Positions 33,497-41,480 of a stretch of DNA of 41,531 bases are shown here, piece after piece (the first letter of the stretch is position 1; each line of letters starts with the position of its first letter). Source of the DNA: Ferruginibacter sp. (GTDB taxonomy: Bacteria; Bacteroidota; Bacteroidia; Chitinophagales; Chitinophagaceae); NCBI GenBank assembly GCA_025352625.1, contig JANXSR010000110.1, forward strand, positions 1 through 41,531, read 5' to 3'. The translations under genes and the position numbers were made by a program. The notes under the pieces are model-generated. The model ran no database searches, had not been told where the DNA came from, and worked only from the letters and a program-made list of their open reading frames with translations.

Positions 33497-34081
33497 ATGA
33501 AACGTCCCGGATTATTAATTGTATTAGCCATCGTGGTAATCGTTGGCTTTTTAGGATGCAACGGCTACAATGGTTTGGTAAAACAGGATGAGTCCGTAAA
33601 AAAGGCATGGAACAATGTGCAGACAGAATACCAGAACAGGTCTGATTTAGTAGGTAACTTAGTGAACACAGTGAAAGGTGCGGCGAATTTTGAGCAGAAG
33701 ACTTTGACTGATGTGGTGGAAGCCAGGGCTAAAGCAACCAGTGTAAATATCAATGCAGAAAATCTTACTCCTGAAAAAATAGCAGAGTTTCAGGCTGCTC
33801 AGGGCCAATTAAGTGGTTCATTAAGCCGTTTGTTGGCAACTGTAGAGGCTTATCCAACGCTAAAAGCAACAGAAAATTTTACCAAATTACAAGGTCAGTT
33901 GGAAGGGATTGAAAATGGCATCAAAAATTCACGTAAGGTTTTTAACGACGAGATTAACGTGTACAATACCAAAGTCCGTTCTTTCCCTATGAATATTTTG
34001 GGCGGACTTTTTGGCTTTAAACAGAAAGAAGGATTTAAAGCAGATGCCGGTGCAGAAAAAGCTCCTGAAGTAAAATTCTAA
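33497..34081 (+). CDS. LemA family protein, copy 1
   Basis: LemA-family envelope protein of 194 residues: one N-terminal hydrophobic segment (LLIVLAIVVIVGFLGCNGYN) followed by a long helical bundle. The family block YNGLVKQDESVKKAWNNVQT, then YQNRSDLVGNLVNTVKG and YPTLKATENFTKLQGQLEG are all present, ending NTKVRSFPMNILGGLFGF. A cysteine (GFLGC) at the end of the hydrophobic stretch could be a lipid site, but the -3 position is Phe, which is poor for a lipobox. It is the first of four genes (LemA, LemA, TPM, TPM) with gaps of 6, 2 and 73 bases. Function is unknown; LemA and TPM proteins often co-occur. Confidence 0.9.
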   Translation: MKRPGLLIVLAIVVIVGFLGCNGYNGLVKQDESVKKAWNNVQTEYQNRSDLVGNLVNTVKGAANFEQKTLTDVVEARAKATSVNINAENLTPEKIAEFQAAQGQLSGSLSRLLATVEAYPTLKATENFTKLQGQLEGIENGIKNSRKVFNDEINVYNTKVRSFPMNILGGLFGFKQKEGFKADAGAEKAPEVKF

Positions 34082-34087
34082 AACAGC

Positions 34088-34678
34088 ATGAACAATAAAC
34101 GCTGGTCAGGCTACATAATTGGCGGAATATTAATTCTGCTTGGTATCTTTTTGATGGTTACATATAATTCTTTGGTTAAAAAAGAAGAACAGGTAAAACT
34201 TCAATGGAATGAAGTGCAAAATTCCTATCAACGAAGAATTGATTTTATTCCTAATGTGGTAAATGTTGTAAAAGGACAGGCTGATTTTGAACAAACCACC
34301 CTTCAGCAACTGACAGAAGCAAGGGCCAAAGCTGCTGCAGTTACTGTTAGCGGGAACGAATTAACAGCTGATAAATTTAACCAGCAAACAGCAGCGCAGG
34401 ATGGATTGGCTGTAGCAACTAACAAGTTATTGGTAACGGTAGAAAAATATCCTGAACTAAAAGGAACAGCAGCTTTTAAAGGTTTACAAACACAATTGGA
34501 AGGAACGGAAAGAAGAATAAAAGTAGCCCGTAAAGATTTTAATGTTTCTATTGCAGATTATAATAGTTCAGTTAGAAGTTTTCCAACAAAAGTAGTCGCT
34601 GGTCTTTTTGGATTTAAACCAAGACAAGGATTTGAATCTGATGCCGGTGCTGATAAAAACGTAGAAATAAAATTTTAA
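34088..34678 (+). CDS. LemA family protein, copy 2
   Basis: Second LemA paralogue, 196 residues, six bases after copy 1. It has a membrane anchor (YIIGGILILLGIFLMVTYNSLV) without any cysteine, so it is a transmembrane rather than possible lipoprotein form. The core follows the same order as copy 1: EEQVKLQWNEVQNSYQRRID, FIPNVVNVVKGQADFEQTTL, YPELKGTAAFKGLQTQLEG and NSSVRSFPTKVVAGLFGFKP. Both copies end in a similar DAGA...xxKF tail. The pair looks like a gene duplication retained with different anchoring. The next gene starts two bases after the stop. Confidence 0.9.
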   Translation: MNNKRWSGYIIGGILILLGIFLMVTYNSLVKKEEQVKLQWNEVQNSYQRRIDFIPNVVNVVKGQADFEQTTLQQLTEARAKAAAVTVSGNELTADKFNQQTAAQDGLAVATNKLLVTVEKYPELKGTAAFKGLQTQLEGTERRIKVARKDFNVSIADYNSSVRSFPTKVVAGLFGFKPRQGFESDAGADKNVEIKF

Positions 34679-34680
34679 TC

Positions 34681-35145
34681 GTGGGTATATTTTCTTTTTT
34701 ACATAAGCCAAAAGATTTTTTTTCTGTCAAAGATAAAGAGCAGATTGTGCAGGCTATCCGAAATGCAGAAAGAGAAACCAGTGGAGAAATAAGGGTGTAT
34801 GTAGAGAGCAGAAACCCTTTGGTGAATGTAATGGAACGGGCTGCTGAAATTTTCTTTAATTTAAAAATGCAGCAAACGGATGATCGTAATGCAGTGCTTT
34901 TATACATTGCAATGAAAGATAAAGAACTGGCATTGTTTGGTGATGAGGGCATTTATAAAAGGGTAGGCGCAGATTACTGGAACAATGAAGTGAAAAATAT
35001 GATTTCGCAATTCAGTAAAGAAAATATCAGTAATGGAATTGAACAATGTATTCAGCACATTGGCCAAACTTTAAATGAGAAGTTCCCTTATGACGCAACT
35101 ACAGATAGAAATGAATTGCCTGATGATATTGTATTTGGCAAATAA
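34681..35145 (+). CDS. TPM-domain protein without signal peptide
   Basis: Short TPM (TLP18.3/Psb32/MOLO-1) domain protein, 154 residues, starting at a GTG two bases after the LemA copy 2 stop. No signal peptide or membrane span is seen. Residues of about 20-125 carry the domain: AIRNAERETSGEIRVYVESR, AAEIFFNLKMQQTDDRNAVL, LALFGDEGIYKRVGADYW. The two-base spacing and GTG start suggest translation is coupled to LemA copy 2. Cytoplasmic location is inference from the missing signal, which is unusual given that its cluster partners are membrane bound or exported. Function unknown. Confidence 0.85.
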   Translation: MGIFSFLHKPKDFFSVKDKEQIVQAIRNAERETSGEIRVYVESRNPLVNVMERAAEIFFNLKMQQTDDRNAVLLYIAMKDKELALFGDEGIYKRVGADYWNNEVKNMISQFSKENISNGIEQCIQHIGQTLNEKFPYDATTDRNELPDDIVFGK

Positions 35146-35218
35146 AAGAACCATCATTTTATTTAGTAGCAGCATACTTTAAGAAATAATAAAAACTTTC
35201 TTGCAGAAGAATAGGAAC

Positions 35219-36022
35219 ATGAAAAAATTCACCTCCATATTATTATTTGTTTTTGCGTCTTTTCTTGTTTTAGCACAACAAGGACAAAATTTCTCTATTG
35301 ATAAGGTAATTAGTACACCACCTAATCCACCAAAGCTGGTTAATGATTATGCTAACATTTTAACCCCCGATCAAAACCAGGCACTCGAGAGAAAACTCTA
35401 TCAGTTTGATGATACTACTTCTAACCAAATAACAGTGGTTATCGTACCACGTTTGGATGGCAAAGATATCGCAGATGTTGCAATAGAACTTGGAAGGTCA
35501 TGGGGCGTAGGTAACAAGAAGAGTAACAACGGTGTTGTACTATTGATCTCTGTTGAAGACAGGAAATTAAATATTTCACCTGGATATGGCCTTGAAAAAT
35601 CATTACCAGATTTAACCTGTCAGCAAATTATAGAAAATATAATTGTTCCCGATTTTAAAGGCAATGACTATTACGCAGGTATTGACCAGGGTACAGATGC
35701 CATTATACGAGCTACAAAAGGAGAGTTTAAAGCTCCGGAAAATTATAATAGAAAAGGTAAATCATCTGGTCTTGGCAGGATAATTTTCATAGTAATTATT
35801 ATAATAGTTTTTTTAGCCATCAGCTCAGGTGGCGGCGGAGGAGGAGGTTCTTTCATGAGTCGTCGTGGGGCTATGCCATTTATAATAGGTAATCTTCTCG
35901 GCGGTGGCGGTGGTAGTGGTGGCGGAGGATTTGGAGGAGGTGGCGGATCTTCAGGCGGTGGCGGATTTGGTGGATTTGGAGGCGGCAGTTTCGGAGGTGG
36001 TGGATCAAGTGGAAGTTGGTAA
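35219..36022 (+). CDS. Secreted TPM-domain protein with Gly-rich tail (YgcG type)
   Basis: Protein of 267 residues from the ATG at 35219; the track start at 35201 is a TTG six codons earlier. Order: signal peptide (MKKFTSILLFVFASFLVLAQ), TPM domain (about 35-165: PPKLVNDYANILTPDQNQAL, ITVVIVPRLDGKDIADVAIE, NNGVVLLISVEDRKLNISPG), a membrane span (IIFIVIIIIVFLAI, near 192-206), and a C-terminal glycine-rich tail of about 55 residues ending GGGGSSGSW. This architecture is standard for COG1512 proteins. Expected topology is periplasmic TPM domain with the Gly tail in the cytoplasm. It closes the LemA/TPM cluster and is followed by a terminator. Confidence 0.9.
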   Translation: MKKFTSILLFVFASFLVLAQQGQNFSIDKVISTPPNPPKLVNDYANILTPDQNQALERKLYQFDDTTSNQITVVIVPRLDGKDIADVAIELGRSWGVGNKKSNNGVVLLISVEDRKLNISPGYGLEKSLPDLTCQQIIENIIVPDFKGNDYYAGIDQGTDAIIRATKGEFKAPENYNRKGKSSGLGRIIFIVIIIIVFLAISSGGGGGGGSFMSRRGAMPFIIGNLLGGGGGSGGGGFGGGGGSSGGGGFGGFGGGSFGGGGSSGSW

Positions 36023-36027
36023 TCAAA

Positions 36028-36078
36028 ATATTTAAATAAAAATCCCAACTATTAAGGTTGGGATTTTTATTTAAATAT
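36028..36078. terminator. Bidirectional terminator with a 22-bp perfect stem
   Basis: The arms ATATTTAAATAAAAATCCCA.. (36028-36049) and its exact complement (36057-36078) enclose the loop TATTAAG. The GC core is CCCAAC/GTTGGG. It lies between the convergent TPM and M1 peptidase genes and has T runs in both directions. Confidence 0.9.
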
Positions 36079-36087
36079 CAAAGTCAA

Positions 36088-38532
36088 TTATAGAAAGTTA
36101 ACTTTTAAGTATTCTTCAATTTCACTCCCTTTTGCTTTACTTAAAGCATCAAAGCTTTTTTTATAAGCAGGTTCAGTAAAATTTTTATATTGTGCAGGAA
36201 TATTTTTTCTTACGCTTAACACTTCGTCAATTCCCTTTTTTATTTTTTTAATATCGCTTAAATTTTCAAAGTAATTAATTAACCCAATGCTCATACCTAT
36301 TTTTTCCTGGCTAAATGCAGTTTCGTTAAACAGAGTGCTAATAGTTTCAAAATCTGATTCCTTGCCTTCTGAAATTAAACCGGTCATTACTACTTCAGCC
36401 AATACCCCTTTTGCATCTGCCGCATATTTTTTTGATAATTCATAACCTTTAGAAGGTTCTAATCCTATCAAGCCTCCCAATGCTGCACCTGCTACACTGT
36501 ACGAAGAATCATTTATATTTTTTTCAAATAATGATTTATATTTCTCATCTTGAAGAGCTGCTAAAAAGCTAATGGCATCTGATTGCGTTTTTTTACTTTT
36601 ATCGGTATTGGCAATTGATTCTATAGTTTTAATGATATCAGCATCTTTGGAAAATTTGGAATCATAAATACTTAAAACTGCCTGACTTCGTAATCCGGAA
36701 AATTTATCAGTCAAACCCAGTGCAGCCTCTTTCATTTGCTTAAGCGTAAAATAATCCAACGCCTCTTTTCTATCCAAATAATTTGCAGCAAACTTATATT
36801 GGTGAATGAAGTTTGCTGCGGTCTTGTTGTCTATTTTTTCGCAAAGTAAAATTTTATCGGCGTCAACATTTATTAAATCGGGACGCTTTGAATAATTGAA
36901 AGTAAAAGTATCAATCTTATTTTCAATCCATACTCTTTCCCTGATCTTACTGGCTCCGGAATAAATTTCTACAGCAATGGGTAAACGAAATAGTTTATCA
37001 GTTTTTTGTGTTTGTTCAATAATCACCTGCACCTTACCACTTGCATCATCATATACATAATCGATCTTTAATTTAGGATGGCCGCTACCATAATACCATT
37101 GGTTCCAAAACCAGTTTAAATCCTCGCCGGTAACCTCTTCAAAGGCCAATCTTAATTGTGTTGCTTCTCCAGGTTTAAATTTATTGGCAGTTAAATAATT
37201 GTTTAGCGATTTAAAGAAAGCATCATCACCCACATAATAGCGTAGCATGTGTAGTATACGACCGCCTTTGTTATAACTAACTGCATCAAACATATCTTCT
37301 TTATCTGCATAGCTAAAACGAACAAGGTCTTTTTTATCACTACCACTTTGCAGGTATCCCTGCATATCTTCAAGATTATGTTGATCTGCAAAATCTTTTC
37401 CATATTTATATTCGTCCCACAAGTATTCACTATAATTGGCAAAACTTTCATTTACAGTTAGGTTACTCCAGCTTTCTGCTGTAACCAAATCTCCAAACCA
37501 ATGGTGAAAAAGTTCATGTGCAATGGTTTCTTCCCAGCTGTTTCCATCTGTTAACTGTCTTGCATTTTGATAAGCACTTTCCTGGTGTAGTGTTGCTGTT
37601 GTATTTTCCATTGCCCCACTTACATAATCTCTTCCAACAATCTGAGAATACTTTGACCATTGGTATGGAACGCCTAATATTTTTTCATAAAAACCAATCA
37701 TTTCTGGGGTATTGCCAAATATTTTGCGGGCAACGGATTCGTACTTTTTTTCTACATAATAATTTACTTCCATTGCTTTGTATTTATCCTTTACAATGGC
37801 AAAATCTCCAATTCCCATGAAGAATAAGTAAGGGGCATTTGGCAGATTCATTTTCCAGTAATCTGTTCTGGTGCCATCTGTATTTTTTTGTTGACTTATT
37901 AAAAGGCCATTACTTAAGGTTACATATTTTGAAGGCACCGTCATATAAATCTCTTCAGTGCTTTTTTGGTTTGGCTTATCAATTGTCGGCATCCATACAC
38001 TATTAGCTTCTGATTCTCCTTGCGTCCAAATTTGTGTAGGCTTGTCTTTTTCTTCTCCAGTAGGATTAATAAAGTAAAGGCCTTTTGCATCTGTAATAGC
38101 CGCACTACCTGCTACTTTTAAGTCATTTGGTCTGGCGGTGTAATTTATAAAGACAGTGTAGCTTTCTCCCCCTTTATACATTTTATCAAGGGTAATAAAT
38201 AATTGTGTACTATCATATTTATATTTCAGAGAAATTTTAGAAGTACCCTTAACGATGTCAACTTGTTTAATATCCATTCCTTTTGCATCGAGAGTTAAAG
38301 TATCGGTAGAATAAAAATGTGGTTTAAGGGTTACCCATGCTTTTCCATACATCCATGCTTTGTTGTAGTCAAACATTACTTCCAGTTTGGTATGAACGAG
38401 TTCATTAACCTTGGGGTAACTGGCCCTGTATATTTTTTCACGAGAATCGGTATTCATTGATCCTCTGGTAGTCTGAGCTTTTACAATAAATATTCCACCA
38501 ATCAAAGCAATAAAAATGAACATTTTCTTCAT
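36088..38532 (-). CDS. M1 family metallopeptidase (aminopeptidase N-like)
   Basis: Exported zinc aminopeptidase of 814 residues with signal peptide MKKMFIFIALIGGIFIVKAQ. The M1 signature is complete: the substrate-anchoring GAMEN (near 306-310) and the zinc motif HELFHH...NES (His339, Glu340, His343, Glu362). The N-terminal beta domain (about 40-250) precedes the thermolysin-like domain, and the C-terminal half (about 600-810) is helical with HEAT-like repeats (AALGGLIGLEPSKGYELSKK), as in Bacteroidota M1 enzymes. It probably digests peptides in the periplasm or at the cell surface. It is divergent from the DUF4476 gene. Confidence 0.93.
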   Translation of the reverse strand: MKKMFIFIALIGGIFIVKAQTTRGSMNTDSREKIYRASYPKVNELVHTKLEVMFDYNKAWMYGKAWVTLKPHFYSTDTLTLDAKGMDIKQVDIVKGTSKISLKYKYDSTQLFITLDKMYKGGESYTVFINYTARPNDLKVAGSAAITDAKGLYFINPTGEEKDKPTQIWTQGESEANSVWMPTIDKPNQKSTEEIYMTVPSKYVTLSNGLLISQQKNTDGTRTDYWKMNLPNAPYLFFMGIGDFAIVKDKYKAMEVNYYVEKKYESVARKIFGNTPEMIGFYEKILGVPYQWSKYSQIVGRDYVSGAMENTTATLHQESAYQNARQLTDGNSWEETIAHELFHHWFGDLVTAESWSNLTVNESFANYSEYLWDEYKYGKDFADQHNLEDMQGYLQSGSDKKDLVRFSYADKEDMFDAVSYNKGGRILHMLRYYVGDDAFFKSLNNYLTANKFKPGEATQLRLAFEEVTGEDLNWFWNQWYYGSGHPKLKIDYVYDDASGKVQVIIEQTQKTDKLFRLPIAVEIYSGASKIRERVWIENKIDTFTFNYSKRPDLINVDADKILLCEKIDNKTAANFIHQYKFAANYLDRKEALDYFTLKQMKEAALGLTDKFSGLRSQAVLSIYDSKFSKDADIIKTIESIANTDKSKKTQSDAISFLAALQDEKYKSLFEKNINDSSYSVAGAALGGLIGLEPSKGYELSKKYAADAKGVLAEVVMTGLISEGKESDFETISTLFNETAFSQEKIGMSIGLINYFENLSDIKKIKKGIDEVLSVRKNIPAQYKNFTEPAYKKSFDALSKAKGSEIEEYLKVNFL

Positions 38533-38598
38533 ATAACTAATTTAGTTGGCTGTAAAAATAACCTTAGTGTTGTTAACCCAAAACGAATTTTTTAATAA

Positions 38599-38631
38599 TT
38601 GGTAAAACGATAACTATAATAAGTAGTTTTG
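38599..38631 (+). promoter_or_regulatory. Promoter of the DUF4476 gene
   Basis: TTG (38599-38601), a 22-base spacer and TAGTTTTG (38624-38631) match both Bacteroidota elements. The -7 box ends 20 bases before the ATG. Confidence 0.55.
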
Positions 38632-38651
38632 TAACCAAAGTATCATAAAGC

Positions 38652-40124
38652 ATGAAGCATCAATTTTTCGCCCTGTTTTTAATATTTCTATGTATTTCAA
38701 TTAGTGTAAAAGCTCAGCAAAATCATTTCATTTACATACAGACAGATAATAAGCAACCCTTTTATGTAAGGCAAGATAAAAATGTTTACAGTTCAACAGC
38801 TTCAGGTTATTTGGTACTTTCAAAATTAAAAACAGGCTCCTATGATTTAGTTTTTGGTTTTCCCAAAAACGAATGGCCCGAGCAAAATATTCATTGCTCT
38901 TTAGAAGACAAGGATCTCGGCTATTTATTAAAAAACTTTGGTGAAAAGGGATGGGGATTATTTAATCTTCAATCGTTAAGCGTACTTATGGCAAATGAAA
39001 ATAGTAAAAAAAGTGACGTTGCTAAAGAAGTAAGAACAGATGCATTTTCCAATATGCTATCGACCGTTGTGAATGATCCTACAATAAAAGAAAATGAACC
39101 AGTAAAACAGGAAGTAAAGAAGACAATTACTGAAGATGTAAAACCTAGTGTTGCGTTAAATTCCGAATCTAAAAAAGAGCCATTAAAAAAGGTAGTTAAA
39201 GAGGAGCCTAAAAATGAGTCAGTAAAAGCAACAGAACTGGCCACTACTAATGTCTCATTAAGCTCGGAACCCCCAAAAGAACAGTTAAAAAAAGCTACTA
39301 AAGAAGAGCCAAAGATAGAATCTGTTAAAATAACAGAACCGGATAAAATCAATATTGCAGTGAATTCCGCATACAAGAAGGAAGAAATAAAAGGATCACT
39401 TAAAGATGAGCCGAAGATTGATTCTGTAAAGTCACCCGAATCTGTTACTCTCAAAAGCAATGAAAACACAAAAAAGGATCATTTAGAAGATAAAGTAAAT
39501 ATAACAAAAAAGCTAGCCAATAAAACTGCAGAAGGAATGGAAATGGTTTATGTGGATATGGCTAATGGAATTCAAGATACAGTGCGAATTCTAATTCCGG
39601 TTGAAAAAGAAATACTTGAAAATTCCTCGGAAAAGAATATTGTAAGCAATAAGCCTAAAGAAGATATAAGGGCAAAGGAAGCTAATCCTGTAATTGTTGC
39701 AAAGGATGAAAAAAAGAAAGAAACAAAATTCCTGGAAATTGAACTTCCTAATCCAAATGGGAAGGTAAATGATGTTAGGGGAGATAGTATACGTCATCAA
39801 AATATACCCCAGTCACAAATAATTAATTCAGATTGTCAGAATTTTGCAACAAACGAAGACTTTTTAAAGTTGCGAAAAAAAATGGCCGCTGTAGAAAATC
39901 CGGATGATATGATTGTTGTTTCTAAGAAGTTTTTAAAAACGAAATGTTTTACCACAGAGCAGCTCAAAAATTTGAGTGTATTATTTTTAAGTGATGCAGG
40001 TAAGTATAGTTTTTTTGATGCTGCATATCCTTTTGTCTCGGATTCTCAAAATTATATACAACTGGAAAGTCAGTTAACTGAGACCTATTATATTAACCGT
40101 TTTAAAGTAATGGTAAAACATTGA
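38652..40124 (+). CDS. Secreted DUF4476 protein with three 34-residue repeats
   Basis: Exported protein of 490 residues. A signal peptide (MKHQFFALFLIFLCISISVKA) is followed by a beta-rich N-terminal module (about 24-115: HFIYIQTDNKQPFYVRQDK, GYLVLSKLKTGSYDLVFGFP). A long charged linker (about 120-395) is rich in Lys, Glu, Pro, Ser and Val; within it residues 167-200, 201-234 and 235-268 are three contiguous 34-residue repeats. The C-terminal DUF4476 domain (about 397-487) includes NEDFLKLRKKMAAVENPDDM and FFDAAYPFVSDSQNYIQL. Partial homologues occur across Chitinophagaceae; the function is unknown. It has a good promoter, and truA follows 30 bases after its stop. Confidence 0.82.
   Translation: MKHQFFALFLIFLCISISVKAQQNHFIYIQTDNKQPFYVRQDKNVYSSTASGYLVLSKLKTGSYDLVFGFPKNEWPEQNIHCSLEDKDLGYLLKNFGEKGWGLFNLQSLSVLMANENSKKSDVAKEVRTDAFSNMLSTVVNDPTIKENEPVKQEVKKTITEDVKPSVALNSESKKEPLKKVVKEEPKNESVKATELATTNVSLSSEPPKEQLKKATKEEPKIESVKITEPDKINIAVNSAYKKEEIKGSLKDEPKIDSVKSPESVTLKSNENTKKDHLEDKVNITKKLANKTAEGMEMVYVDMANGIQDTVRILIPVEKEILENSSEKNIVSNKPKEDIRAKEANPVIVAKDEKKKETKFLEIELPNPNGKVNDVRGDSIRHQNIPQSQIINSDCQNFATNEDFLKLRKKMAAVENPDDMIVVSKKFLKTKCFTTEQLKNLSVLFLSDAGKYSFFDAAYPFVSDSQNYIQLESQLTETYYINRFKVMVKH
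39150..39455 (+). repeat. Three in-frame 102-nt tandem repeats
   Basis: Codons 167-268 of the DUF4476 gene consist of three adjoining units of exactly 34 codons. Each has the frame V-x-L/V-N/S-S ... K-K/E-E-x-L/I-K ... K-x-E/D-E-P-K-x-x-S-V-K. The middle xEEPKxESVK core is best kept; unit 3 is the most diverged. Confidence 0.85.
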
Positions 40125-40154
40125 TATTGCTTTAAGCACAATTCAAATCATTAC

Positions 40155-40898
40155 ATGCTGCGCTATTTTATAGAAGTTGCTTACAAAGGAAGTCGGTATT
40201 CCGGATTTCAGATACAACAAAATGCCAACTCTATTCAGGCAGAAATTGAAAAAGCTTTTAAAATCTTTTTTAGGGAAGAGATTGTATTAACATCTTCCTC
40301 CAGAACTGATGCAGGTGTTCATGCATTAAGTAACTACTTTCATTTTGATGCTATAAGCCTACCCCCAAGGGAAATTTTGGATAACGTTACATATAACCTG
40401 AATTCTATTTTACCAGATGATATTGTAGTAAAGCGTATATACGAGGTTGTTCCAAATGCACATAGTCGTTTTAATGCATTAAGCCGGTCTTATAAGTATG
40501 TGGTATATCAATCTAAAGACCCATTTGCTGCGGACAGGGCTTACTATTATCCTTACAAGTTGGACATTGATAATTTACAACTGGCTGCTAACGTATTAAT
40601 GGAGTATAAAGATTTTGCATCTTTTTCTAAAAAGAATACGCAGGTAAAAACATTTAATTGTACAATTCTAAAAAGTGAATGGTCCCTACAGGACAATCTT
40701 ACCGTTTACAATGTAGAAGCGAATCGTTTTTTGAGGGGTATGGTGAGAGGGCTTGTGGGAACAATGCTTAAGGTAGGTACAGGTAAAATATCGATAGGAG
40801 AATTTCGTGACATTATAGAAAGCAAAGACTGTACTAAAGCTGATTTTTCAGTTCCACCCTTCGGTCTTTTTCTTCTTAATGTTCGTTATCAAATTTGA
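40155..40898 (+). CDS. truA: tRNA pseudouridine(38-40) synthase TruA
   Basis: Modifies uridines 38-40 of the tRNA anticodon arm. The 247 residues show the family start MLRYFIEVAYKGSRYSGFQI, the catalytic block SSRTDAGVHALSN with nucleophile Asp52, ARFNALSRSYKY-like RFNALSRSYKYVVYQ, FASFSKKNTQVKTF and the C-terminal NRFLRGMVRGLVGTMLKVG. The length is typical. It lies 30 bases behind the DUF4476 gene, without its own visible promoter box, so it is probably co-transcribed with it. Confidence 0.96.
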   Translation: MLRYFIEVAYKGSRYSGFQIQQNANSIQAEIEKAFKIFFREEIVLTSSSRTDAGVHALSNYFHFDAISLPPREILDNVTYNLNSILPDDIVVKRIYEVVPNAHSRFNALSRSYKYVVYQSKDPFAADRAYYYPYKLDIDNLQLAANVLMEYKDFASFSKKNTQVKTFNCTILKSEWSLQDNLTVYNVEANRFLRGMVRGLVGTMLKVGTGKISIGEFRDIIESKDCTKADFSVPPFGLFLLNVRYQI

Positions 40899-41157
40899 TA
40901 AGCCTCGATTTTGTTATTTTACGAATTACATATCACAATTGGTTATTAGGTTTTGACAACTCTGCATATTAAGTACGAAGAGTTATCACCTGTATTAATC
41001 TATACCTAGCAATTAATAAAAATTTCTGTAACAATCTTAAAATTCTCTCTATCCATAAAGTCAATATAGGTAGAGGTTTTATCTGATAGGGTATTAAAAA
41101 ATAGCAAAAACGATATTATTTTTTATATAAAAAGTTTGCTGGTAATACATATCCTGC
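40899..41157. other. Spacer after truA without recognised genes
   Basis: AT-rich stretch. No ORF, terminator hairpin or box that I would call until the first promoter module at 41136. Confidence 0.5.
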
Positions 41158-41203
41158 TATCTTTGCCGTCCGCTAGTAAAAAAGGCGAAAAGTTCTTTTA
41201 AAA
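41136..41203 (+). promoter_or_regulatory. rRNA-type promoter module 1
   Basis: TTG (41136-41138), a 19-base spacer and TATCTTTG (41158-41165) give an ideal Bacteroidota promoter. It is followed by CCGTCCG, an A run and AGTTCTTTTAAAA, which resembles the boxA-like GTTCTTTGA of Bacteroidota rRNA leaders. Confidence 0.7.
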
Positions 41204-41262
41204 TTCCCCGGTTCGCAACTGTAAATTGTAGAAATTTTTTTTCAAAAAATTGCAAATTAAAG

Positions 41263-41330
41263 TTGGGGTGTATTGTAAAAGCTTATACCTTTGCAATCCG
41301 AATAAAAAAAGATAACCAGATCTTCGAAAT
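41263..41330 (+). promoter_or_regulatory. rRNA-type promoter module 2
   Basis: TTG (41263-41265), a 20-base spacer and TACCTTTG (41286-41293), then CAATCCG, a run of seven A and AGATCTTCGAAA, a degenerate version of the boxA-like element. It repeats module 1 at a distance of 128 bases. Confidence 0.65.
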
Positions 41331-41397
41331 GTCACATCTAAATTGTTCATTATCAATCTTTTAAAACTAAAGTTTTTTCTGAAAAAGATGAATTAAA

Positions 41398-41480
41398 TTA
41401 GGAGTATAAAAAATAGATGCATACTTTTGCAGCCCGCTGAAAAAGTGGGGGAATAAAAAAGCAATAAGTTCTTTGAAAGT
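41398..41480 (+). promoter_or_regulatory. rRNA-type promoter module 3 with boxA-like element
   Basis: TACTTTTG (41422-41429) has only TTA at the -33 position (41398-41400, 21-base spacer). It continues CAGCCCGC, A runs and AGTTCTTTGAAAG (41467-41479), matching the boxA-like leader motif found just upstream of 16S rRNA in this phylum. The window ends about 50 bases later, before any rRNA sequence. Confidence 0.65.

Noticed and set aside
35743-36048. Minus-strand ORF encoding a proline-rich 101-residue protein
   Set aside because: It is the exact antisense of the glycine-rich tail of the TPM protein and its bidirectional terminator; the proline runs are complements of GGN codons.
38969-39469. 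Minus-strand 166-aa ORF with Ser/Phe/Thr repeats
   Set aside because: Antisense shadow of the repeat-bearing linker of the DUF4476 gene; its repeats mirror the 102-nt units.
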